NCBI GenBank assembly: GCA_028693555.1
Contig: JAQUVD010000022.1
Coordinates: 1-64,000 of the forward strand
Origin: Hespellia sp.
Lineage (GTDB): Bacteria; Bacillota; Clostridia; Lachnospirales; Lachnospiraceae
DNA: 64,000 nucleotides
Reading direction: 5' to 3'
Position numbers and translations under genes: made by a program. Of this stretch, positions 1 to 8,569 are shown piece by piece (position 1 is the stretch's first letter; each line of letters starts with the position of its first letter). A model generated the notes under the pieces. The model ran no database searches. It saw nothing but the letters and a program-made list of their open reading frames with translations, and was not told where the DNA came from.

Positions 1-612
1 AAACTGGTCTCCTGCGCCTGCTTCTTCTTTCAGACTGTACGCCGCTGACTGCACCGGATGAGTAAGGACTTCCTGCTGCGCCGCATCGAGCCCTGCCTTT
101 TGGCTTAAAATGGACTGAAAATGAGCACTTACAAAGTCTTCATATCCCGTGGCATCCTTTTTGGTAAGCTGCGTCCCTGCCGGCAGAAGCACACTGATCT
201 GATACTCTGCTTTCAAGTGCTGCGTGGTGTCCTTACTTTTCTCTACCAAAAGGACGACTGCTTTTCCGCCGCTTGCCGCGTGTACACCGGCATTCAGATC
301 CTTCGCTGTCACATAGGTGATTTTGGCAAAATCACCGGTACCTTCCTGATTTAAGAGTTCATAATCTGCCGGATGTTCCCGGTCGGTATCCACGACTGCC
401 ACCCGTTCTACCGCAGTATTTGCCACAGTCTCGCTTCCGGTCCCTGCGGTTCCTTCTTTCTGGCTGTTTTTTTCCATGAGTGACATCACAACCGCAGGTG
501 CAAGCAGGCAGAGAACCGCAATCAGAAGAAAGGTCGCGCGAAAGCTCTTTCTTTTTACCATCTGCTTCACAGTAAAGGAAAAGACTTTTGTAAATCCTTT
601 GAATTCTTTCAT
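1..612 (-). CDS. ABC-2 type exporter permease, N-terminal part (cut by window edge)
   Basis: The reading frame starts with ATG at 612 and stays open for 204 codons to the left edge, so the C-terminus lies outside the window. The first 25 residues are basic and cytoplasmic, a membrane helix spans about residues 26-46, and a long polar, presumably extracellular, stretch follows. This is the usual start of NatB/YhaP-like ABC-2 permeases. The start overlaps the stop of the upstream permease by 4 bases (ATGA), so the two are translationally coupled and probably form the two halves of one exporter with the ATPase further upstream. The substrate is unknown. The membrane-domain signature region is not visible, so the assignment leans partly on context. 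Confidence 0.75.
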   Translation of the reverse strand, partial: MKEFKGFTKVFSFTVKQMVKRKSFRATFLLIAVLCLLAPAVVMSLMEKNSQKEGTAGTGSETVANTAVERVAVVDTDREHPADYELLNQEGTGDFAKITYVTAKDLNAGVHAASGGKAVVLLVEKSKDTTQHLKAEYQISVLLPAGTQLTKKDATGYEDFVSAHFQSILSQKAGLDAAQQEVLTHPVQSAAYSLKEEAGAGDQF

Positions 613-1967
613 GATGTTTTCTCCTTTCCTGCATGCGTCTGTTTTGTTTGTTCTTTTTTGATTGTTCCTGCAAGGCGAATCATCTGCATAACTTTCATTT
701 TCTGCCCTTTATACATAATCAGACTCTGATAAATCCGTGCACAGAACCGGAACAGGCACACAATCACAGCCAGTTGAATGACCCACGATAGAATAAGAAC
801 TCCTATCCCGATATTTCCACATACATATTCAATCGGTGCGCAGAAAATGGAAACAATCGGCACCAGCGAAACAATGACCGCAATGCTTCTGAAATTCACA
901 GCAAACACCGAGACCATATAGCCTGCCATCAGCACAAGCACAACATTCATGCTTGCAGACTCCATATCTTCCATACTCGAGCAACTGCAACCTGCCAGTC
1001 CGCTCAGGATTGAGAAAGTTAAATATCCCAAAACGAATGACACCAATACCGCTGCAATGAACACCGGATCAATCTGAAGTGTCTCCAGCGAGATGGTACT
1101 TCCCGTTGCTGCGGAGATGATCGATGACAGATCCGCAGATGTATTCATAAATACCATCGTTAACAGTGACGAAATTCCAACACCAATCCCCATTGCGAAC
1201 ATCATGGCAAATACGTACAGCATCACAGCTAATATTTTTCCCATAATCAGTGCCAGTGGTTTCACACTGACCATCAAAAGTTCCACAAGCTTCGATGCCT
1301 TTTCTTCAATGACCGAGCGAAGAATGTAGCTGGTCGTAAACATGCAGAGCATCATCAGAATGATCGCATACGCATACTGTACGCCATAGCGGATTCCCCA
1401 GCCCGGACCTTCCTTGTCCTTGTAATACTCCGACATTGTACTCGTATCCGTACCATATCCTGCCTGCGCAATACTGATCTGATCTTCGTCTGCCCCGGCA
1501 TCTGTAAAGCGATTAAGCTGCAGTGCTTCTCCCGCCGCCTGTGCAAGAGATTCATACTCCATGTTGACCGAATCGGTGCCGTAAACCTGCACCGTATCAG
1601 TGATATCAAGATAGACCTCATCTTCTTTCAGATAGTTTTCGTACCCATTCTTTTTGAGTTCTGAAAGCGTAAAATCTGCTTCCTGAAACGGGATCTTCGC
1701 AAACGTATCGTCCTGACGAATGATATCCTTCGGTACAATCTTCGTCTGTGAATCATTCGTATAGTAAATCTTCACAATCGCTGTTTTTTCTTTATCACCG
1801 AAGGAAAAGCTTTCCCCTTTGATAAGTGCCATCACTGGCATTCCAAGAATCGATACCAACAGAAGAATCACAATGGAAATGATATTCGCTTTATTAAAAA
1901 CGAGCTGACGAAACGTAAATGCAAATACCTTTCCGGTTCCCGCAAAATCTTCTTTATGCAGATTCAT
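609..1967 (-). CDS. ABC-2 type exporter permease (NatB-like)
   Basis: The 452-residue membrane protein has one helix near residues 28-48, a large extracytoplasmic domain of about 150 residues, then about six helices in the C-terminal half (roughly 195-430). This is the layout of NatB/YhaP ABC-2 permeases that extrude sodium, drugs or peptides. I chose ATG at 1967 because AGGTAGGTG lies about 8 bases upstream; a GTG at 1976 is also possible. It overlaps the end of the ATPase gene and the start of the next permease, so ATPase and two permeases look like one exporter. The operon begins with a two-component system and lipoprotein, which suggests control by an extracellular signal such as a peptide or antimicrobial. 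Substrate not determined. Confidence 0.85.
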   Translation of the reverse strand: MNLHKEDFAGTGKVFAFTFRQLVFNKANIISIVILLLVSILGMPVMALIKGESFSFGDKEKTAIVKIYYTNDSQTKIVPKDIIRQDDTFAKIPFQEADFTLSELKKNGYENYLKEDEVYLDITDTVQVYGTDSVNMEYESLAQAAGEALQLNRFTDAGADEDQISIAQAGYGTDTSTMSEYYKDKEGPGWGIRYGVQYAYAIILMMLCMFTTSYILRSVIEEKASKLVELLMVSVKPLALIMGKILAVMLYVFAMMFAMGIGVGISSLLTMVFMNTSADLSSIISAATGSTISLETLQIDPVFIAAVLVSFVLGYLTFSILSGLAGCSCSSMEDMESASMNVVLVLMAGYMVSVFAVNFRSIAVIVSLVPIVSIFCAPIEYVCGNIGIGVLILSWVIQLAVIVCLFRFCARIYQSLIMYKGQKMKVMQMIRLAGTIKKEQTKQTHAGKEKTS

Positions 1968-2940
1968 TGGCTTCACCTACCTTTGTCACAAAGATTTCAT
2001 GGAGCGACGGTTCACGAAGATCAAATCGGATGATTGGAATCTGTTTCGCAATCAATGCGCCCAAAAGCTCATTTGCCTGCATTTCCCCGGACACCTTAAT
2101 CTCATATTCAAATTCTTTTTCTGATACCATGGTCGCACCGGAAGCTTCGATATATGTAGTAATATCCTGTTCCGTTTTCAGGGAAAGATTCACTCTCCCA
2201 TAACTCTTCTTAATCTCATTGAGATTTCCCTGCAAAATGGTCTTACTGCGATTTAAAATGATAATGTCTGTACAGAATTCTTCGACGGTTGCCATCTGAT
2301 GGCTGGACATAATCAGATATTTTCCCTTCTCAATCTCTTCATGAATAATCTGGCGGAAAAGATCTGTATTAACAGGATCAAGCCCTGACATCGGCTCATC
2401 TAAGATAATCAGCTCCGGATCAGACAAAAGAGCCGTCATGAATTGAATTTTCTGCTGATTTCCCTTGGATAACTGATCTGCTTTTTTCGGCTTCGCACTT
2501 TTCGCTGCCGCTCGCCCGCTAAACAGCCCCTTCTTCTGTGGTGTGTGACTGATTTTGCTCTGCATGCCATAGAGGTACTCCTCCACTTCCAGACGTCTTG
2601 CCCAGTAATGAATCCTCTTTTTGGCTTCCTCACGCTTTACACCACGCAGTGATGCAAAATAGATGAGCTGATCGAGAAGACTGTATTTTGGATACAGCCC
2701 TCTCTCCTCTGCCAGATAACCAATGTTGCAGGTTGCGGTATCCAGTGGGCTTTCATTCCAGAGAACCTCACCACTGTCTCTTGATAACATGTTGAGCATC
2801 ATACGGATCGCGGTCGTCTTACCGGCACCATTGGTTCCAAGAAGTGCGTAGACTCCCGGTTTTTCCATCTCAAAGCTCAGGTTTTCCAGCGCTGTCTTTT
2901 CTCCATATTTTTTCGATAGGTTCTTAACACTCAGACTCAT
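1954..2940 (-). CDS. ABC transporter ATP-binding protein (NatA/EcsA-like)
   Basis: This is the ATPase (328 residues) that powers the two adjacent permeases. Walker A (GTNGAGKTT, residues 35-43), signature (LSKGNQQ, about 157-163), Walker B (LIILDEP, about 177-183) and the H-loop His (about 214) are all present, so it should be active. ATG at 2940 has AGGAGA just upstream. A longer frame to 3006 would run back into the protease gene and lacks a matching start. A lysine- and alanine-rich insertion of about 28 residues (127-154) sits immediately before the signature motif, where relatives usually have a short loop. The C-terminal region after residue 230 is the typical accessory domain of this subfamily. 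Confidence 0.92.
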   Translation of the reverse strand: MSLSVKNLSKKYGEKTALENLSFEMEKPGVYALLGTNGAGKTTAIRMMLNMLSRDSGEVLWNESPLDTATCNIGYLAEERGLYPKYSLLDQLIYFASLRGVKREEAKKRIHYWARRLEVEEYLYGMQSKISHTPQKKGLFSGRAAAKSAKPKKADQLSKGNQQKIQFMTALLSDPELIILDEPMSGLDPVNTDLFRQIIHEEIEKGKYLIMSSHQMATVEEFCTDIIILNRSKTILQGNLNEIKKSYGRVNLSLKTEQDITTYIEASGATMVSEKEFEYEIKVSGEMQANELLGALIAKQIPIIRFDLREPSLHEIFVTKVGEANESA

Positions 2941-3967
2941 AATTGAAGTTCTCCTCTTTTTTTCTAAATTCTTTTGCAAATATAAATACACCAAAGATGA
3001 TTCCATTTAGCAGTAGTGCCGGAAGTAACGAGCCCCATGTCACCTGATTATTCTGAAGGACCTCCTGACTGTAATCCGCAGTAATCACCGGAACTAAATT
3101 GTTATTCAGAAAATGTAAGATGACCGGCACCCAGATATTCTGTGTCTTCATGTAGGCATAGGCAAAAAAGATACCGAGCGTAATACAGGTAATCTGCTGT
3201 GCCACTGCGCTCTGCAGACCAGAACCCGGACTATAGTAGAAGAAGTTCACTGGAAGATGCCAGAGTCCCCATACAATCCCAAGGATAATGACGCCCCCGC
3301 GAAGCCCGAATCTTTTTTGCAGCATTGGCTGAAGATAGTAACGCCATCCATACTCTTCTCCAAAAAATGCAATAAAAACAAGAAAGAAATTAATCGGAAG
3401 CACAGCAATCGTAATCCATGTTGTCGGATTGGAACATACTTCTGCCATGGTCCCAAGCTCACCGCCTGCCACATAAGCAATTGCGGTTCGAAGCAGATAG
3501 AGCACGATAAAAAGTACTACACAAAATACAGAACTCTTTGCATTCTTCGCCCTTAATCCATATGCCGTTCTCTTTTCTTTCTTCTCCGTCAGCATGAAAA
3601 TCCAGCAGAGTATGCTTCCGACAATCAGAAGAATCTGCACGCCGCCAAGCCATAACGTATCAGATGGTGCGAAGATACTTGCAATGCTCATTACAATTGC
3701 TAACACCGTCAACACAAGATAGGTCACAAAAAATCGTTTTGGAATCTGCACATCCTTTTTGCGTACAAGCAGTACTGCCAGCATCGCACCTGCCGCCGGA
3801 TATAGCATTTGTGCATTCGGAAATACACTCACATCAATCTCCTTCGTATATCCATACCACATCAGAATACCAAGCACATACGGCACTGCAAACGCAACCA
3901 GTCCATAAATCAACAATTCTCTTTTTTCCATTTTTGTAAACTTCATTCGCTTCACGCTCCCTCTCAT
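2924..3967 (-). CDS. CPBP family intramembrane glutamic endopeptidase
   Basis: A 347-residue polytopic membrane protein with about eight helices. The CPBP (CAAX protease and bacteriocin-processing, Abi) motifs are clear: EEYGWR in the middle of the second half (the EExxxR active-site motif), then a glycine-rich helix with WHLP, and finally HFLNNN. Members act as intramembrane proteases in prenyl-protein processing or in bacteriocin maturation and self-immunity. ATG at 3967 overlaps the stop of the lipoprotein gene (ATGA); a second ATG at 3946 with GAGGGAG upstream is an alternative start. Position between a LytTR two-component system and an ABC exporter fits the bacteriocin or peptide-immunity use of the family, but no precursor peptide gene was found nearby. 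Confidence 0.88.
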   Translation of the reverse strand: MRGSVKRMKFTKMEKRELLIYGLVAFAVPYVLGILMWYGYTKEIDVSVFPNAQMLYPAAGAMLAVLLVRKKDVQIPKRFFVTYLVLTVLAIVMSIASIFAPSDTLWLGGVQILLIVGSILCWIFMLTEKKEKRTAYGLRAKNAKSSVFCVVLFIVLYLLRTAIAYVAGGELGTMAEVCSNPTTWITIAVLPINFFLVFIAFFGEEYGWRYYLQPMLQKRFGLRGGVIILGIVWGLWHLPVNFFYYSPGSGLQSAVAQQITCITLGIFFAYAYMKTQNIWVPVILHFLNNNLVPVITADYSQEVLQNNQVTWGSLLPALLLNGIIFGVFIFAKEFRKKEENFNYESEC

Positions 3968-4383
3968 TTAATCTGAAACTGAATCAGTTTCATTTCTTCG
4001 TCAAATCCAATTGTAAACTGAATTTTTCCATTCTCATATTTCCCGATCATCACAACACCGCCGTAGCTCTCGTTTGTCTTCTTATTCTCACTTCCCAGCA
4101 CAACGGTTTTTACAATTTCTTTGAATGAACCATTTTTATCCAGGTATGGATCACTCTGTTTCTTGAACTCATCTGCGGTAATTGATTCCTTCATCTCGTC
4201 AGAGCCCATGTCAATAATCCCCTGATAATCTTTACTGTTGAATAAGTCAATCGACTTCATCGCCTCTGCTTTTACCGTCTCCTCATCAAATTGATCCGAT
4301 AGTTCTGTGGATGCCGATGAACAACCTGCCAGCATAACCACGAGAATCAATGTGATAACAATCATCCAATTTTTTCCTTTCAT
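3964..4383 (-). CDS. DUF3887-like lipoprotein
   Basis: A 139-residue protein with a lipoprotein signal peptide: basic start, hydrophobic core and the lipobox LAGC, giving a mature N-terminal Cys near residue 20. The soluble part resembles DUF3887 domains (a small cystatin/NTF2-like fold): a helical stretch about a basic repeat unit, then beta strands with GKIQFTIGFDEE. It should be anchored outside the membrane. It sits between the sensor kinase and the CPBP protease with 4-base overlaps on both sides. DUF3887 proteins have no established biochemical function; a role as accessory ligand binder for the two-component system or the exporter is inference from position. Confidence 0.7.
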   Translation of the reverse strand: MKGKNWMIVITLILVVMLAGCSSASTELSDQFDEETVKAEAMKSIDLFNSKDYQGIIDMGSDEMKESITADEFKKQSDPYLDKNGSFKEIVKTVVLGSENKKTNESYGGVVMIGKYENGKIQFTIGFDEEMKLIQFQIK

Positions 4384-5660
4384 GTTTCATGCCCTCCCCT
4401 CTCGTTCTTTTTGTTTTCCATAGAATTTGGAAATACCAGCGTCACCGAAAAACTCCTGTTTTCCTGTTCGATCTGCATTTCTCCCTGATACTTTTCAACC
4501 GCACTCTGCACGTTGCGCAGCCCCAATCCCTCGTGATCTTGTTTGCGCGCTCCGTCATATGGATTGGTAAGCTTGATTACCGTGAAGTCATGGATCTGCT
4601 CTCCCAGAATCCGAATACTTCTCGTTTCTGCATCCGGCTGCGCTTCTATCGCATTATCGAGCAGGTTCGCAAAAATAGTGGTCAGATCTATATCAGAAAT
4701 GAACTCCAGACTGATTCCGCCTAATCTGCACTCTGCTTTCCCATTTCCAAATTCTTTCAGCTTATCATTCAATACAATATTCAATATTCTTGTATCTGTG
4801 TAGAATTTCATACCAAGTGAGTTTAACATCGTATGGAGATCATCCAAATAGGAACTTTGCTCCATCTTCCCTGCCTGTTCAATCACCGCGAGATGATTGC
4901 GAATGTCATGGATAATCTTGCGTGACCGTGCGTAATTGTCTTCTAAGTCTTCATAATACTGTAATGTCAACGTGCTCTGTTGCTGCATCAGATTCAGCTG
5001 ATACTTTAATTCCCGGTTCTTTGCCACATCGTACCAGAAATGCAGACAATACACATTGATAACGATTAAAAGGCTTCCAAACAGGAATATCCACCCATAA
5101 CCATAACGGACCAGAAACACTTCACTTGATACAACATAAAGTAACATGAGCACCATACTGAAAATCGGTATCAATATCATTCCTCTGATTTTCAAGTGTC
5201 TGCCTTCCTTGACGAAACGTTTTTGCAGCAGCGTCTTCATCACAAAGGTGGCTGCCATGAGCAGAATCGATCGAATAGCAATAAGTGCAACTGTGATCGA
5301 AGCCATCTCTAACTGAAACTTCTCCACAACAATAAAAGTTGTATACGCCCCCATATACTGTGTTGTCATGAGCAGCATCCAGAAAATAGTCTGATAGAGC
5401 ATTCCCATTTTGTTTTTGTAATAGAACAGCCTGCCAATTGCAACGTAGATTCCCGTCAATACCACCGTCGTTATGATATCATTTCGGAATAAATTGGGAA
5501 TCGCCGCTGCAAGCACAGCGTATAGACACCAAGCAGCAATCCGCTTCCACCGCTGCGTCTCCTTCTCCTGCGGGATGGCATGTACAATGCTGACAGAACA
5601 GCCCACGATTACCAGGATATCTACCAGTGAAAAGATCACTATAATAATTTTCGGGATCAT
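4380..5660 (-). CDS. GHKL-domain sensor histidine kinase (AgrC/ComD-like)
   Basis: A 426-residue kinase with six to seven N-terminal membrane helices (residues 1-215), a short coiled coil and a GHKL ATPase domain (about 330-425). The phosphoacceptor is most likely His251 in the IIHDIRNH motif. The N-box (ANLLDNAIEA) and the G-box (GLGLRNV) are intact. This is the class of quorum-sensing or peptide-sensing kinases (HPK10) that pair with LytTR regulators, as the next gene confirms. It overlaps the regulator by 4 bases (ATGA). No autoinducer peptide gene is visible, so the signal could be an external peptide or membrane stress. The downstream protease and exporter are the natural targets. Confidence 0.88.
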   Translation of the reverse strand: MIPKIIIVIFSLVDILVIVGCSVSIVHAIPQEKETQRWKRIAAWCLYAVLAAAIPNLFRNDIITTVVLTGIYVAIGRLFYYKNKMGMLYQTIFWMLLMTTQYMGAYTTFIVVEKFQLEMASITVALIAIRSILLMAATFVMKTLLQKRFVKEGRHLKIRGMILIPIFSMVLMLLYVVSSEVFLVRYGYGWIFLFGSLLIVINVYCLHFWYDVAKNRELKYQLNLMQQQSTLTLQYYEDLEDNYARSRKIIHDIRNHLAVIEQAGKMEQSSYLDDLHTMLNSLGMKFYTDTRILNIVLNDKLKEFGNGKAECRLGGISLEFISDIDLTTIFANLLDNAIEAQPDAETRSIRILGEQIHDFTVIKLTNPYDGARKQDHEGLGLRNVQSAVEKYQGEMQIEQENRSFSVTLVFPNSMENKKNERGGHET

Positions 5661-6370
5661 GCTTCCACCTCCATTCTACTTGACAAATAAGACAGCAATT
5701 CCTGTTTCCATGCTTTCTGCTTTTTTTGGGCAAGTGGAATCTGCATCCCATTGTCAAGAAGGATCATGCTCCCCTTCACATTCTTTACATGAAGCATATT
5801 CACAACAAAACTCTGATGCGGCATAGAAAATCCATAGATCTTCATCCGTTCTCCGATTTTACTGATCCGCTCTTTTAAATAATACGATTCCGTATTCGTC
5901 ACAATTCGAACTCTGCGGTTTTCATACTCAAGATAGAAGATATCCTCCGTCTGCAGACATACAAGTCCACTTACCGTATCAAAATCCAATATTGTTCGTT
6001 TCTTCTTCGCCTCCTGATAACGAAATATTTCCTCTAATACTTCACATATCTCATGATCCCTGACGGGCTTTAACAAGTATTGGAACGCATGTACCCCAAA
6101 TGCACCAGAGACATAATCCCGATAGGCCGTCAGATACACAATCTTTGTCTCTTTGTCCTGTTTGCGGATTTCCTTTCCCGTCTCGATTCCATTCATCCCC
6201 TTCATGTCAATGTCTAAAAACACAGCATGATAAGAATGATACCCCAGGAGCAGTTCCTCTCCCGAGTGAAAACAGTCCACCTGAATCTGCGGATTCCAGC
6301 TTTGAATTATTGCGCGCACGTCTTCCGTTATCTTTTTTTCGTCATCACAGATTGCCACCCGAAACATCAT
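5657..6370 (-). CDS. LytTR-family response regulator
   Basis: A 237-residue regulator with an N-terminal receiver domain (acidic pair at residues 9-10, phosphoacceptor Asp53 in VFLDID, conserved Thr and Lys in LTAYRD and YLLKPV) and a C-terminal LytTR DNA-binding domain (about 130-237). LytTR proteins bind direct repeats upstream of promoters for toxins, bacteriocins and membrane proteins. It is the first gene of the operon and would receive phosphate from the GHKL kinase translated right after it. The codon before Phe is a second ATG, so the start may be one codon later. The 110-base leader is AT-rich; I could not identify a convincing LytTR box in it. Confidence 0.9.
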   Translation of the reverse strand: MMFRVAICDDEKKITEDVRAIIQSWNPQIQVDCFHSGEELLLGYHSYHAVFLDIDMKGMNGIETGKEIRKQDKETKIVYLTAYRDYVSGAFGVHAFQYLLKPVRDHEICEVLEEIFRYQEAKKKRTILDFDTVSGLVCLQTEDIFYLEYENRRVRIVTNTESYYLKERISKIGERMKIYGFSMPHQSFVVNMLHVKNVKGSMILLDNGMQIPLAQKKQKAWKQELLSYLSSRMEVEA

Positions 6371-6463
6371 TTTCCACCATCCTTTTGCTTCTGTTTAGTG
6401 TAACACAAATATTTCGCAGAAGAAATAACGCGTACCTGATTGATGAAAATCATGTACTAAAAT

Positions 6464-6502
6464 AAGACAAGGAGACAGTGATTCTGCCCTTTTCCTTGTC
6501 TT
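6464..6502. terminator. Hairpin terminator between the exporter operon promoter and the HD/PhoH operon end
   Basis: AAGACAAGGA at 6464-6473 pairs with TCCTTGTCTT at 6493-6502, a perfect 10-bp stem. T-runs follow on the plus strand (TTTTTT) and, more weakly, on the minus strand (TTATTTTA). It lies about 30 bases beyond the stop of the HD-domain gene and most likely ends the phosphate operon on the minus strand. Confidence 0.75.
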
Positions 6503-6531
6503 TTTTGGAATATCTGATCTGAATACAGTTT

Positions 6532-7188
6532 TTACAGCACCTTACTCCCATTCGCTGTCAGCTTAAACTTCGCCCCCAGTATCTCCGCCGCTCTCCGGCA
6601 CATCATCATTCTCCCGAGGAAAATTTCGAAATACTCATACATCGTACAGATTTTCTCATCTACCTGTAGATTCAATGTAATGATTCCTTTTTCTGGGTTC
6701 AGTTTCAGTTTTGCGTTAGTCACAGCATAATTCACACGGTCATGCTTGTCAAATGCCGACTTCTCCTTATTCCTCACCCGGTTCCTTCGCACATCTGTCT
6801 TGTCAGCAAGAATCAGCGCAGCAGATAAGACATCCACCGCACATCCGGTATCTTCATCATGATTGCCGATTGCTGAGACAATTGCAACACGATCCTCAAG
6901 TGGAAGCTCTGTTTTTTCAAGAATGTGATTTGCAAGCAGCGCACCGTATTCTCCATGATGCTTGCGATTGATTGCATTTCCGATATCATGCATGGCTCCC
7001 GCAATCTGCACCAACTCAATCTCGTGCGCAGAATATCCAAACGCTTTCAGTATACGACCTGCATGATCTGCCACAATGGCACAGTGTTTCTCGGAATGAT
7101 CGGTATACCCGAGCACTCCGAGATTTTCATTTCCTTTTAGCAAGAATGCTTTCACTTCTGCATTCTGCAATATTTCCTTATAATTCAT
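6532..7188 (-). CDS. HD-domain phosphohydrolase
   Basis: A 218-residue HD-superfamily protein. The metal ligands are visible as H in the first helix (HCAIVADHAGR), the HD pair in GAMHDIGNA, a downstream His-rich turn (KHHGEYG) and a final NHDED. Such proteins hydrolyse nucleotide or other phosphate esters; the exact substrate is not evident. It is the last gene of the minus-strand operon with PhoH and polyphosphate kinase, two bases after the PhoH stop, so it is cotranscribed with phosphate-stress genes. It lacks the synthetase or TGS domains of RelA/SpoT proteins, so a (p)ppGpp role is not supported. Confidence 0.8.
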   Translation of the reverse strand: MNYKEILQNAEVKAFLLKGNENLGVLGYTDHSEKHCAIVADHAGRILKAFGYSAHEIELVQIAGAMHDIGNAINRKHHGEYGALLANHILEKTELPLEDRVAIVSAIGNHDEDTGCAVDVLSAALILADKTDVRRNRVRNKEKSAFDKHDRVNYAVTNAKLKLNPEKGIITLNLQVDEKICTMYEYFEIFLGRMMMCRRAAEILGAKFKLTANGSKVL

Positions 7189-7189
7189 C

Positions 7190-8569
7190 TCACAACCTCT
7201 TCACAGCATCCATTGCAAGCACAGAGCGCTCGCATTCGTCCGCAGACAAAGTCACCTGCCAGCAGAACGGACTTCCATTCATATATTTTGCTGCATAACT
7301 GAGCCCATTCGTTCTCTCATCCAAAAATGGCTTATCAATCTGATTGGGATCGCCAAGCAGAATAATCTTTGTGTCCTTTCCGGCTCTGGTAATGATTCCT
7401 TTTACTTGATTGGGTGTCATATTCTGCGCTTCATCAATAATCAGATATGTTTTCGCAATGGAGCGTCCACGAATAAAGTTGAGCGCCTCCGTCTGAATGA
7501 TGTCACGTTCAAACACCTCCTGAATCTTATCGCTGAGCACGGTCTCATCCTCATAACGGCTCTTTTCATCTGAATCTAGAATCTGCTCCAAATTATCAAT
7601 GATTGGTCTCATTAGCGGCGCAATCTTCTCCTTCTCATCGCCCGGAAGGAATCCAATGTCATCATCAAATTGCGCGTTTGGCCTGCAAACAACGATTCTG
7701 CGGTATTCTCCATTTGGATTGTTGTATACTTTTTCCATCCCTACTGCCAGAGAATAAAATGTCTTTGCAGTTCCTGCCATTCCTTTTATAATAACCAGAG
7801 GTGCCTCCTGTGCACTCATCATCAACGCTTCCTGCATGAAATATTGCCCGACATTTCGCGGAGAGATACCATATGGTTTACTCTTTTTATAAGTAAGTGC
7901 AACGACTCTATTTCCCTGAACTCTTCCCAGCATCGTCTTTTTTGTTGACTGATCTGCCTTCAGAATGACAAACTCATTTTCTGAAAATACAATCGGCGTA
8001 TGGTTTCCAGCCTCATCTGACTGATACAGTGCCTTACAGTCTACGCCCTTTTTCTTAAAATCTTTTACCAATTCTTCCGGAATGTATGCTTCGCATCGTC
8101 CTGTGTACTGTGCATCATTCTCGGAAATCTGTTCCGTTGTGAAGTCCTCCGCTTTGATTCCCATAATCTGGGCTTTCAGACGAAGTACCAGATCCTTTGT
8201 AACCAATACGATTTCCTGTCCATCTTCTTTCAAATCAAAAAGTCCTTTGCAGACTTTTAAAATGCGATTGTCTGCCTTATCCTCTGGCAAATCAATCGGA
8301 AGTTCAACATTCACGAAATTCTTTTCGATTCGCAGCACACCCCCAGCTTCCAGTTCAACACCCTTAAGCAGGTCTCCGCGGCTTCTGCAATCCTCCAAAA
8401 ACCGGACTGCTGCACGCGCATTGGCTCCTTTTTCACCTTCATTCTTTTTGAGACCATCCAGCTCCTCCAAAACCACGAGTGGAATGACTAGATTGTTGTC
8501 TTCAAAGCAGTTCAATGCATATGGTGCCTGAATCAAAACATTTGTATCAATTACATAGGTTTTTTTCAT
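7190..8569 (-). CDS. PIN-PhoH fusion protein (PhoH-like ATPase/ribonuclease)
   Basis: A 459-residue protein. Residues 1-135 form a PIN nuclease domain with the acidic residues of the family (VIDTNVL, EELDGLK, further Asp/Glu near 105). Residues about 235-459 form the PhoH P-loop domain with Walker A in KGMAGTAKTF and Walker B in YLIIDEAQN. Similar PIN-PhoH proteins (PhoH2, YlaK) act as RNA helicase-ribonucleases; PhoH is historically a member of the Pho regulon. The gene overlaps polyphosphate kinase by 4 bases (ATGA), so the two are co-translated. The setting supports a role in the phosphate-starvation response, but the RNA target is unknown. Confidence 0.9.
   Translation of the reverse strand: MKKTYVIDTNVLIQAPYALNCFEDNNLVIPLVVLEELDGLKKNEGEKGANARAAVRFLEDCRSRGDLLKGVELEAGGVLRIEKNFVNVELPIDLPEDKADNRILKVCKGLFDLKEDGQEIVLVTKDLVLRLKAQIMGIKAEDFTTEQISENDAQYTGRCEAYIPEELVKDFKKKGVDCKALYQSDEAGNHTPIVFSENEFVILKADQSTKKTMLGRVQGNRVVALTYKKSKPYGISPRNVGQYFMQEALMMSAQEAPLVIIKGMAGTAKTFYSLAVGMEKVYNNPNGEYRRIVVCRPNAQFDDDIGFLPGDEKEKIAPLMRPIIDNLEQILDSDEKSRYEDETVLSDKIQEVFERDIIQTEALNFIRGRSIAKTYLIIDEAQNMTPNQVKGIITRAGKDTKIILLGDPNQIDKPFLDERTNGLSYAAKYMNGSPFCWQVTLSADECERSVLAMDAVKRL

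Noticed and set aside
6532-7188. RelA/SpoT-type alarmone hydrolase for the HD protein.
   Set aside because: Only the HD core is present, without synthetase, TGS or ACT domains.
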